Part shown: one piece after another, positions 7,001 through 13,931 of the stretch
How positions within the stretch are numbered: the first letter of the stretch is position 1
Layout: every line of letters starts with the position of its first letter
Source: Verrucomicrobiota bacterium
GTDB taxonomy: Bacteria; Verrucomicrobiota; Verrucomicrobiia; Chthoniobacterales; UBA10450
Length of the DNA: 22,090 nucleotides
Reading direction: 5' to 3'
NCBI GenBank assembly: GCA_003218735.1
Contig: QHOJ01000077.1
Span: 1-22,090, forward strand
The notes under the pieces: generated by a model
Told to the model about the DNA's origin: nothing
The model's database searches: none
What the model saw: the letters and a program-made list of their open reading frames with translations, nothing else
Program-made: the position numbers and the translations under genes

Positions 7001-7501
7001 TCAACGCTTCGGCGCGGCCAAACCGAGATCTAGCTCGTTGAGCCGCCAGCGCAGGCCTGTAAAACCGAATCGGAGTTTGATTCCCTCCCGATCAACCACA
7101 AAGGTTCGTGGGCTCGTGAAGAATGCATATCTCACCTTTGACCAGTGAATCCCTTTACCAGTAGGTATCTGTACTGGAGGCTGCAGCCCCTTCAGGGCGC
7201 TTGGATTGGCAATGAGAGCTGCAAGACCATCTGGAGTAGCATAAGCGTCGACAAGGGCATCGATCAGCGTCGGCCCAAGTTTATTGAAGCGTTTGTGACC
7301 AGTCGCTCGAGCAGAAAACCACATTACCAATTGCTTCTTCAACGATTGGCGAACAGCAGGAAAATCGACGTGCGCATTGAGTGCCGCGGTGTCGCCGGAT
7401 CGAATCGCGACCGTGAAGCGCCAGAATGCAACATAAGGCGAAGCTGCATAAACGAGCAGTAAAACAACGCAAATGAGTACTAACCAGCGTATCCGTCTCA
7501 T
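7001..7501 (-). CDS. DUF2939 family membrane-anchored protein
   Basis: The 166-residue product has one N-terminal membrane helix (residues 5-22, WLVLICVVLLLVYAASPY), then the DUF2939 pattern: AFWRFTVAIRSGDTAALNAH, VDFPAVRQSLKKQL and later VDAYATPDGLAALI. The second half (YAFFTSPRTFVV, LRFGFTGLRWRLNELDL) looks like beta strands. The family has no known function and is usually inner-membrane anchored with a periplasmic domain. It stands alone, convergent with the DUF72 gene 25 bases away, and has a 289-base region upstream shared with recJ. Confidence 0.8.
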   Translation of the reverse strand: MRRIRWLVLICVVLLLVYAASPYVAFWRFTVAIRSGDTAALNAHVDFPAVRQSLKKQLVMWFSARATGHKRFNKLGPTLIDALVDAYATPDGLAALIANPSALKGLQPPVQIPTGKGIHWSKVRYAFFTSPRTFVVDREGIKLRFGFTGLRWRLNELDLGLAAPKR

Positions 7502-7565
7502 TTAAAGGTCCGATTCTCCGGAAATGGCATGATGCAATTATAACAACGATCTCCGCTCGAACTCC

Positions 7566-7632
7566 AAGCCGAACGCTTTTCGCGAGTTGATTAACAGTTC
7601 GGCTACGACAAGCCGATTCGCGAGTGCTTAAC
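7566..7632. repeat. direct repeat with inverted repeat upstream of recJ
   Basis: Two copies of AAGCCGA ... TTCGCGAGT ... TTAAC lie at 7566-7595 and 7610-7632, differing by six extra bases after AAGCCGA and one in the last spacer. An eight-base inverted repeat, AGCCGAAC (7567-7574) and GTTCGGCT (7597-7604), is nested inside. This could be a tandem regulator-binding site for recJ or for the divergent DUF2939 gene, or a relic of a repeat element. The rest of 7502-7726 shows no gene. Confidence 0.45.
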
Positions 7633-7726
7633 GAGAAGGCGCCGGACCGATTTTCGATAACATGAATCTAATTTTGATCATTCCTTCTCTTTTCATAGTG
7701 AACCGATCTTGTCGAGTCAGAGCGTG

Positions 7727-7796
7727 TGCGCATCGAACAGGATCGAACCTCCGCGTCTTGTCAGGAAGTTCTCCGCGACTAAGCTAATCGGTGCAA
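7727..7796 (-). pseudogene. degenerate tRNA-like sequence, tRNA-Val(GAC)-like
   Basis: Read on the minus strand the stretch gives CGATTAGCTTAGTCGCGG (D-arm-like), CTTCCTGACAAG (anticodon-arm-like with GAC) and GGTTCGATCC (T-loop-like), in the right order and approximate spacing. The anticodon stem, T-stem and acceptor stem pair poorly and the total is a few bases short, so it is probably a decayed tRNA or a chance resemblance, not a working tRNA. It overlaps the GTG start of recJ. Confidence 0.3.
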
Positions 7797-9527
7797 AGTC
7801 GATGGATCATCGCGCCGACCGAAGACCTTGGCAACGGGCCAATTTCGTGGGGCGAAATCTGCGGCTCGGACTGTATTGCGCGACTGCTGATGCGCAAAGG
7901 TTTTGCGACCAGTGAAGAAGTCGAAACGTTTTTGCGACCGCGGCTGAGTTCGTTGAGCGATCCTTTTTTGCTTCCAAATATGCAAGCGGCCGTCGAGCGA
8001 ATTTTCCGCGCGCTCGATCGACATGAGCGAATCGTCCTTTTCGGGGATTACGATGTGGACGGAGTGACATCGATCGCGCTGCTGGCCGAGATGTTGAGAG
8101 CGTGTGGCTCTGCGCCGGAATTGTTTTTGCCACGGCGGATGGAGGAGGGCTACGGCTTGAGCCGGGAAGGCGTCGACCGGTGTCTGGAGCAACATGGGCC
8201 ACAACTCTTAGTCGCGGTCGATTGCGGCACATCGTCGGTTACTGAGATTGCTCAGATCAGTCAACGTGGCGTGGACGTGATTGTGTTGGATCATCACGAG
8301 CCTCCGCTCAGCAGCTCCGGCTTCACAGGCGAGCCGAGATCGGCGTTGCCTGATTGCATCGCAGTCGTGAATCCAAAAATCGATCCAAACTCGCCGTTTC
8401 ATTATCTTTGCAGCGTCGGAATCGTCTTCAAACTTTGCCATGCCCTACTCAAGACTCGACCGCTGGCCGGATTTGATCTCAAGGCCAGACTTGACCTGGT
8501 CGCGCTCGGCACGGTGGCCGACATCGTCCCTCTCCGAGGCGAAAACAGGCTTTTCGTGCAACGCGGAGCGATTGAAATTGCAAGATCGACAAGGCCCGGC
8601 CTGAAAAAGTTGCTTGAGGTCAGCGGAGTTAGGCCGCCAATTTTGACTGAAGATATTGGATTTCGACTCGGACCCAGGCTGAACGCGGCGGGGCGATTAA
8701 GCACGGCGGAAAAATCGTTGCAGCTTCTTCTTACGAAAGATGAGGACGAAGCGGCTGCACTGGCAGAATTTCTCGATAAACAAAACCGCGAGCGCCAGAG
8801 TGTGGAAAAGGAGGTCTTCCTTGCGGCGGAGGAGCAAATCACTCGTGATTACAATCCCATGCGCGACGCGGCGATCGTCGTATGGGCACGCAGCTGGCAT
8901 CCGGGCGTCCTGGGAATTGTCGCCTCGCGAATTTCCCGCAAATATCATCGGCCGTCGATCGTGATCGGGGTGGAGGCAAACGGTATTGGAAAAGGAAGCG
9001 GCCGCAGCATCGAAGGGCTGAATTTGGTTGAAGCGTTGAATCACTGTGCGGAATTGCTCGAGAAGTTCGGCGGGCACGAAATGGCGGCCGGCCTAACGAT
9101 CCGTGAAGAGAAAATTGACGAGTTCGCGGCGGAGTTTCGCCGGGTCGCGCGCGAGCTGTTGTCGGACGAATGTTTGCAGCCCTGTTTACGCCTGGATCAC
9201 GAGCTCGCCTTTTCCGATCTCAGCTTCGATTTCCTCCACTGGCACGAGATGCTGCAACCCTTTGGCAACGGAAATCCGCATCCGCTTTTTTTCGCGCGCG
9301 AAGTCGAGTCGGTTGCAACGCCGCGTGTGGTGAATGACAAACATCTCATTCTGCGTCTGCGCCAGCGCAATTACCATCAACGAGCGGTTTATTTCGATGG
9401 AGCAAACGCGCGCCTTCCGCCAACGCCGTGGGATATTGCGTTCCGGATTCGAGCAAATGAATACGAAGGCGAAACCCGGCTGGATATGCAGATTCAGGCG
9501 CTGCGAAAAACCGAGCCGATTGACTAA
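7791..9527 (+). CDS. recJ: single-stranded-DNA-specific exonuclease RecJ
   Basis: RecJ degrades single-stranded DNA 5' to 3' in recombination and repair. The 578-residue product is complete: DHH-domain motif FGDYDVDGVTS with Asp86, Asp88 and Asp90, VAVDCG with Asp144, and LDHHEP with Asp167-His168-His169, all metal ligands or close to them. CSVGIVFKL, GTVADIVPL and GPRLNAAGRLSTAEKSL follow. The DHHA1 part has HPGVLGIVASRISRKYHRPS, GSGRSIEGLNLVEAL and KFGGHEMAAGL; the C-terminal OB-like part ends near 575. The start is a GTG, because TAA at 7785-7787 closes the frame just upstream and WIIAPT is near the usual N-terminus. No ribosome site is visible. The TAA overlaps the recG ATG by one base. 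Confidence 0.95.
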   Translation: MQSRWIIAPTEDLGNGPISWGEICGSDCIARLLMRKGFATSEEVETFLRPRLSSLSDPFLLPNMQAAVERIFRALDRHERIVLFGDYDVDGVTSIALLAEMLRACGSAPELFLPRRMEEGYGLSREGVDRCLEQHGPQLLVAVDCGTSSVTEIAQISQRGVDVIVLDHHEPPLSSSGFTGEPRSALPDCIAVVNPKIDPNSPFHYLCSVGIVFKLCHALLKTRPLAGFDLKARLDLVALGTVADIVPLRGENRLFVQRGAIEIARSTRPGLKKLLEVSGVRPPILTEDIGFRLGPRLNAAGRLSTAEKSLQLLLTKDEDEAAALAEFLDKQNRERQSVEKEVFLAAEEQITRDYNPMRDAAIVVWARSWHPGVLGIVASRISRKYHRPSIVIGVEANGIGKGSGRSIEGLNLVEALNHCAELLEKFGGHEMAAGLTIREEKIDEFAAEFRRVARELLSDECLQPCLRLDHELAFSDLSFDFLHWHEMLQPFGNGNPHPLFFAREVESVATPRVVNDKHLILRLRQRNYHQRAVYFDGANARLPPTPWDIAFRIRANEYEGETRLDMQIQALRKTEPID

Positions 9528-11584
9528 TGGAAACCTCCCAACCGCTTGCCGAGCTGGATTGGATCCCGCGGCCGCGTTTACTTGGGCTGCGCCGTCTCGG
9601 GATCGAGACCGTAGAAGATCTGCTGACTCATTTCCCGCGGCGTCACGAAGATCGACATGAGTTCCCGGAATTTCCGCGCGAGGAGAGCGATATCCCGATC
9701 TGTCTTTGCGGCGAAGTGATCAAAACTTCGCTACGCCGTTTTGGCGGCTGGAAAAAGATTTTTGAGGCAACGTTACAAGAGGCGAAGCCAAATGTGCTGA
9801 GCGAACCTCTGGTATGCCGTTGGTTCAACTTGCATTACGTGCAAAAGATGATCGCAACGGGGCAGCGCCTTGTCGTTTTTGGCAAGCCGCGTTTGCGGGG
9901 CAAACGGATTTGCATGGATCATCCGGAATTCGAGGTGATCGAGAACGACGAGGAAATCTCGATTCATTTTCGGCGCATCACGCCGATTTATCCTGCGACA
10001 GAAGGTATTTCACAGCGGGTCTTGCGCAGCATCATCTACCGATTGTTAAATGAAATTTCCTATGCGCCATTGCCAACGTTAGCTCCGGGCAATCTTGTTG
10101 ATGGAGAAAGGAGTGACGCGATCCGTGCGATTCATTTTCCGGAAAATTGGGACGCGCGTGACGCCGCGCGCGAGCATCTAGTTCTTTCGGAGTTTTTCGC
10201 GATGCAAATGCTGATCGCATCACGCCGTTCTGAGTCTTCCATTCGCATTGGCGAATCGCATTGCGGACCGGGCGCGCTGCTCGACAAATTTTTGAAGACG
10301 TTACCGTTCGATTTGACTGGTGCACAATTAAAAGTGATCGGGGAAATCAGGCGCGACTTGGGGGCGAGCCGTGCAATGAACCGTTTGTTGCAGGGCGACG
10401 TCGGTTCGGGAAAAACGGTGGTCGCCATTGCAGCGATCTTGCTCGCGGTGGAAGCCGGTTACCAGGCCGCCTTCATGGCGCCGACGCAGATTTTGGCTGA
10501 GCAACACTATTCCGTACTACGTCGGTGGCTCGAGCTGCTTGGCGTCCGGATTGCGCTCCGCACGGCGGCCCGGCAGGAGGAAAGTTTTCTCCCATTGGTT
10601 GCTTGCGATGAGAATCCGGATGTGATCATCGGTACACACGCGCTGCTTTACGAGAACGTCTCGTTTTTGAATCTCGGTCTCGTAGTGATTGATGAGCAGC
10701 ACAAGTTTGGCGTTGCCCAACGCGCCCGATTGACGGCCCGTGAGCCAGCACCCGACGCGCTGGTTATGACTGCCACGCCGATCCCGCGCACGCTGACGAT
10801 GACTGTTTACGGCGATCTCGATGTCTCAATTATCGACGAGATGCCACTTAACCGGGGGAAAATAGTTACCGCTGTCCGCGATGAATCGAAACTCGGCGAG
10901 GTCCTCAGCTTTTTACGAACACAATTGGAAGCAGGACGGCAGCTCTATGTGATTTATCCGCTGATTGATGAGAGCGATAAATTGGACGTGAAAGCGGCGG
11001 CGGCGGAGTACGAATTGTGGCGGAAGCGGTTGCATCCATATCCCTGTGAACTACTTCATGGTCGCATCCCGGCGGCGGAGAAGCAGCAGATTATGGAACG
11101 ATTTCGTCGGGGGCACACCAATGCGTTAGTCAGCACGACGGTGATCGAAGTGGGCGTCGATGTTCCAAATGCAGCTGTGATGCTAATCGAGAACGCGGAA
11201 CGGTTTGGTCTGGCGCAGCTTCATCAACTTCGCGGGCGCATCGGACGCGGCGAGCACAAGTCATACTGCATTTTGCTAACGTCGGATAAATCCAAAGAGA
11301 CAGCGGCAAAGCTGGCTGTTTTGGAACGAACAAGCAACGGCTTTGAAGTGGCCGAAGCGGATTGGGATTTGCGTGGACCGGGTGATTTGCTTGGCACGGC
11401 GCAGAGTGGCTTGCCAGCGCTTAAGATCGGCAATTTGAAGACCGACGCGGATTTGATGCGACGGGCTCGCGCAGCGGCAACGTCAATCTTCGATGCTGAT
11501 CCGCGTCTGGAATTATCCGAGAATCAACGTTTCCGGCGTTTGATTGTCGAACAACAGGGACGAACTTTTTCGAACGTCAGCTGA
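9527..11584 (+). CDS. recG: ATP-dependent DNA helicase RecG
   Basis: RecG remodels stalled replication forks and branch-migrates Holliday junctions. The 685-residue protein has the N-terminal wedge/OB domain (about 55-160) and a superfamily 2 helicase core: Walker A GDVGSGKT (290-297), MAPTQILAEQH, DEQH box (389-392) in IDEQHKFGVAQR, and MTATPIPRTL. The second half has LHGRIPAAEKQQIM, STTVIEVGVDVPNA and QLRGRIGRG. The C-terminal LRGPGDLLGTAQSGLP is typical of RecG and separates it from PriA and Mfd. Length is normal. It overlaps recJ by one base at its start and the htrA-type gene by one base at its end, so the three genes are probably one translationally coupled operon. Confidence 0.95.
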   Translation: METSQPLAELDWIPRPRLLGLRRLGIETVEDLLTHFPRRHEDRHEFPEFPREESDIPICLCGEVIKTSLRRFGGWKKIFEATLQEAKPNVLSEPLVCRWFNLHYVQKMIATGQRLVVFGKPRLRGKRICMDHPEFEVIENDEEISIHFRRITPIYPATEGISQRVLRSIIYRLLNEISYAPLPTLAPGNLVDGERSDAIRAIHFPENWDARDAAREHLVLSEFFAMQMLIASRRSESSIRIGESHCGPGALLDKFLKTLPFDLTGAQLKVIGEIRRDLGASRAMNRLLQGDVGSGKTVVAIAAILLAVEAGYQAAFMAPTQILAEQHYSVLRRWLELLGVRIALRTAARQEESFLPLVACDENPDVIIGTHALLYENVSFLNLGLVVIDEQHKFGVAQRARLTAREPAPDALVMTATPIPRTLTMTVYGDLDVSIIDEMPLNRGKIVTAVRDESKLGEVLSFLRTQLEAGRQLYVIYPLIDESDKLDVKAAAAEYELWRKRLHPYPCELLHGRIPAAEKQQIMERFRRGHTNALVSTTVIEVGVDVPNAAVMLIENAERFGLAQLHQLRGRIGRGEHKSYCILLTSDKSKETAAKLAVLERTSNGFEVAEADWDLRGPGDLLGTAQSGLPALKIGNLKTDADLMRRARAAATSIFDADPRLELSENQRFRRLIVEQQGRTFSNVS

Positions 11585-13104
11585 TGAAGAATCTCGCGAA
11601 GTTTTTACTTTTTGTCCTGCTAATTAGCGCGGGAATTTCTCTGCTCTACGATTATCGCCTCAAACACGGGGCGCTGAATCTGCCGTCGGCTCGAATGCCG
11701 GAGAAGTACACGTTGGCTTCGACGCCGAACGTCGACCCAAAGCAAGTCGCATCGCTTGAAGCGTTGAACCAGGAGCGGCGGACGCTCGTCAGTAGTGTTA
11801 TCCCGTCCGTCGTCGCAGTGAAAACGTCCAAGAAGATCGACATTCGACGGCAATACGGCCTTGATCCTTTCGAGTTTTTTTTTCGTAACCAGCAAAGACA
11901 ATTCCGAAACCCAAATGACGAGGCCCTCGTGCAAAATGCGCTTGGTTCAGGAGTCATCGTGACGAATGAGGGCCACATCATCACGAACAATCATGTTGTC
12001 GATCAAGTGGATGAAATTGAAGTGCAATTGAGCGATGGCCGGACGAAAAAAGCCCGCTTGGTGGGCGCGGATTCTCAGGTCGATCTGGCCGTGCTCAAGA
12101 TTGATGATCCCGGCGTCAAGCCGCTCAAACTGGCGGATTCCGATATGGTACAGGCTGGCGACTTTGTTCTGGCCATAGGTAATCCATTCGGATTCGAAGA
12201 AACGGTGACGGACGGAATCATCAGTTCGAAGGGCAGGCCGAATCGCACGGACGCTTTCGGCGACCTTCTGCAGACTGACGCCGCTATTAATCCGGGAAAT
12301 AGCGGGGGACCGCTGATTAATCTGCGTGGCGAAGTAGTTGGCATCAACACGGCGATCATTTCGCGGAGCGGCGGTTCGCAGGGAATCGGTTTCGCGATTC
12401 CTTCGAACACGGTTCGCACAGCGCTCGAAAGTCTGTTAAAGCAGGGGCGCATCATTCGCGGTTATCTTGGAATCCAGACGCGTGCGTTACAGCCGGGCCA
12501 AAACAATGCAAACAGCGAAGGCGTGATCGTCAATGAAGTAATGCCAGGCTCGCCTGCAGCCCAGGCGCAATTGCAGCGAGGCGATATTATCCGCAGGTTC
12601 GATGGCCATGACGTAAAAAATATTAACGTGCTGAGAAGCCTGGTGGCGCAGACCGAGTTGAATAAAAAGGTTGAGCTGGAAATCATGCGCGAGGGAAAAG
12701 CACTGAAGGTGGCGACCCAGATTAAGGAACAGCCGATGGATTATCAAACCGCTGGCGTTTTGCCGGGGCGATCCCAGCCACAGGCGCCTCAGATGGAACC
12801 GAACGATCAAGGAGATACGAGCGGTCCCCTGGCGTCAATTCATGTTGGGGACCTGACTGCTGAGATGGCGCGTCAGCTCGATTTGCCGAATAACGTCCGC
12901 GGCGTTGTGGTCACCAATGTCGATCCTGACAGTGGCGTGGCCGAATTGCAAAAAGGCGATGTGATCGAGGAAATCAATCAGCAACCGATATCGTCAGTTT
13001 CGGATTACAATAAAATCGCCGCTTCACTTGATCCCAGCCAGCCGCAGGTCTTGTCGGTTTGCCGGCATCGGATGCGTTCGTTTCTTGTCTTGCGGCCGCG
13101 CTAA
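11584..13104 (+). CDS. HtrA/DegP-type periplasmic serine protease
   Basis: The 506-residue protein is a trypsin-like envelope protease/chaperone. It begins with a membrane or signal helix (residues 5-22, FLLFVLLISAGISLLY) with no obvious cleavage motif, so it may stay anchored. The protease domain has the catalytic triad His137 (TNNHVVD), Asp167 (VDLAVLK) and Ser240 (NPGNSGGPL). Two PDZ domains follow, at about 290-385 and 415-500 (GYLGIQTRAL, VIVNEVMPGSPAAQAQLQRG, then GVVVTNVDPDSGVAEL). A nine-T run at about 11875-11883 lies within the coding sequence (EFFF) and would be slippage-prone. It overlaps recG by one base. Substrates are presumably misfolded envelope proteins. DegP, DegQ and DegS types cannot be separated from sequence alone, though two PDZ domains favour DegP/DegQ. 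Confidence 0.9.
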   Translation: MKNLAKFLLFVLLISAGISLLYDYRLKHGALNLPSARMPEKYTLASTPNVDPKQVASLEALNQERRTLVSSVIPSVVAVKTSKKIDIRRQYGLDPFEFFFRNQQRQFRNPNDEALVQNALGSGVIVTNEGHIITNNHVVDQVDEIEVQLSDGRTKKARLVGADSQVDLAVLKIDDPGVKPLKLADSDMVQAGDFVLAIGNPFGFEETVTDGIISSKGRPNRTDAFGDLLQTDAAINPGNSGGPLINLRGEVVGINTAIISRSGGSQGIGFAIPSNTVRTALESLLKQGRIIRGYLGIQTRALQPGQNNANSEGVIVNEVMPGSPAAQAQLQRGDIIRRFDGHDVKNINVLRSLVAQTELNKKVELEIMREGKALKVATQIKEQPMDYQTAGVLPGRSQPQAPQMEPNDQGDTSGPLASIHVGDLTAEMARQLDLPNNVRGVVVTNVDPDSGVAELQKGDVIEEINQQPISSVSDYNKIAASLDPSQPQVLSVCRHRMRSFLVLRPR

Positions 13105-13124
13105 GCGGCTGCAAGTGTGGAGAC

Positions 13125-13793
13125 TCACGCAATAGCGTGGCGCCGGCAGACGCCGGAGAGCATTTCCCAAAGCGCGTCGAGAACGCGATTCACGGAAGCT
13201 TTTACGGATTCTAAATTGTGATTGTCGATGTACGAGGAAAGCATTTTGCGCTCATCGGCGGAGTGCGCGCGGTCGGCTTCAATGTGGACGCTAAAATAAC
13301 GATAATGCTCGGGATTATTAACCCCGTAATATTTCCTCAGTCCGTCGATTTTTGATTCGCAAATCGCGGGGATTTGACTCTCATACGCGTAAAGCGCAGC
13401 GAGACCCTCCGCCGTCGGTCTGTCATGACACACTGATCGGAATGTGTCGATTAAGTTTTTGGTTTCCGGCTGTTTCTCTGTGCTCCGGACATCGACATCG
13501 GAAACGCCCAGCCTTTCCGCGAATCTGAGCCAGAGCTCGGGATGATTTGGCGAACCAGCTTCTTCGTCGATCAAATTAGAAAGCAATTGTTTCCGCGTCG
13601 CTTGATCATCGCACTTCGCGTGCACAGCCGAGAGATACGTCGGAAACGCGGCGACGTGGTGATAGTACTGCCGCGCGTAATCAGCCAGCGCCTCCGTGCT
13701 TAGCTCCCCGCGCGTCCATGCGAGATAAAATGGATGTTTCAACAGATGTTTCTGTGCGATGTCATTGTCGATCTTGTCGAGATATTGATTCAT
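13125..13793 (-). CDS. CADD-type di-metal oxygenase, probable p-aminobenzoate synthase
   Basis: The 222-residue, all-helical protein belongs to the heme-oxygenase-like di-metal family related to TenA and PqqC, and resembles chlamydial CADD. CADD makes p-aminobenzoate for folate by cutting up one of its own tyrosines. The metal ligands reported for CADD (Glu81, His88, Glu142, His174, Asp178, His181) correspond to Glu77, His84, Glu138, His170, Asp174 and His177 here. The sacrificial Tyr27 corresponds to Tyr23 (HPFYLAW) and Lys152 to Lys148 (CESK), always with an offset of four. The numbering of CADD is from memory. I start at the ATG at 13793 (MNQYLDKIDND); the longer 13835 start adds 14 residues unlike the family. 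It is cytosolic and lies downstream of treS-mak, convergent with the htrA-type gene. Confidence 0.8.
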   Translation of the reverse strand: MNQYLDKIDNDIAQKHLLKHPFYLAWTRGELSTEALADYARQYYHHVAAFPTYLSAVHAKCDDQATRKQLLSNLIDEEAGSPNHPELWLRFAERLGVSDVDVRSTEKQPETKNLIDTFRSVCHDRPTAEGLAALYAYESQIPAICESKIDGLRKYYGVNNPEHYRYFSVHIEADRAHSADERKMLSSYIDNHNLESVKASVNRVLDALWEMLSGVCRRHAIA

Positions 13794-13818
13794 TGGTTTC
13801 TTCAATCCTATTTTATTG

Positions 13819-13900
13819 TGGCCACAGATTGCCACAGACTTTCACAAGATAAGAAAACAGAATTCTTCGATCTGTGCTACATACTTGTTCATCCGTGGCG
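13819..13900. repeat. degenerate CCACAGAT/ATCCGTGG inverted element
   Basis: The gap between the treS-mak stop and the CADD start holds GCCACAGA twice (13821-13828, 13831-13838) followed by TTTCACAAGAT, and in the opposite sense ATCTGTG (from 13870) and TTCATCCGTGG (from 13888). The arms are roughly complementary. It looks like a worn copy of the CCACAGAT...ATCTGTGG intergenic repeats that I recall from verrucomicrobial and planctomycetal genomes. Confidence 0.4.
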
Positions 13901-13931
13901 TTTTTCTCTGTGTTCAAAACATCGACATCGA

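Noticed and set aside
13126..13139. CACGC-AATA-GCGTG hairpin at the CADD stop as terminator
   Set aside because: Only five base pairs and no T-run.
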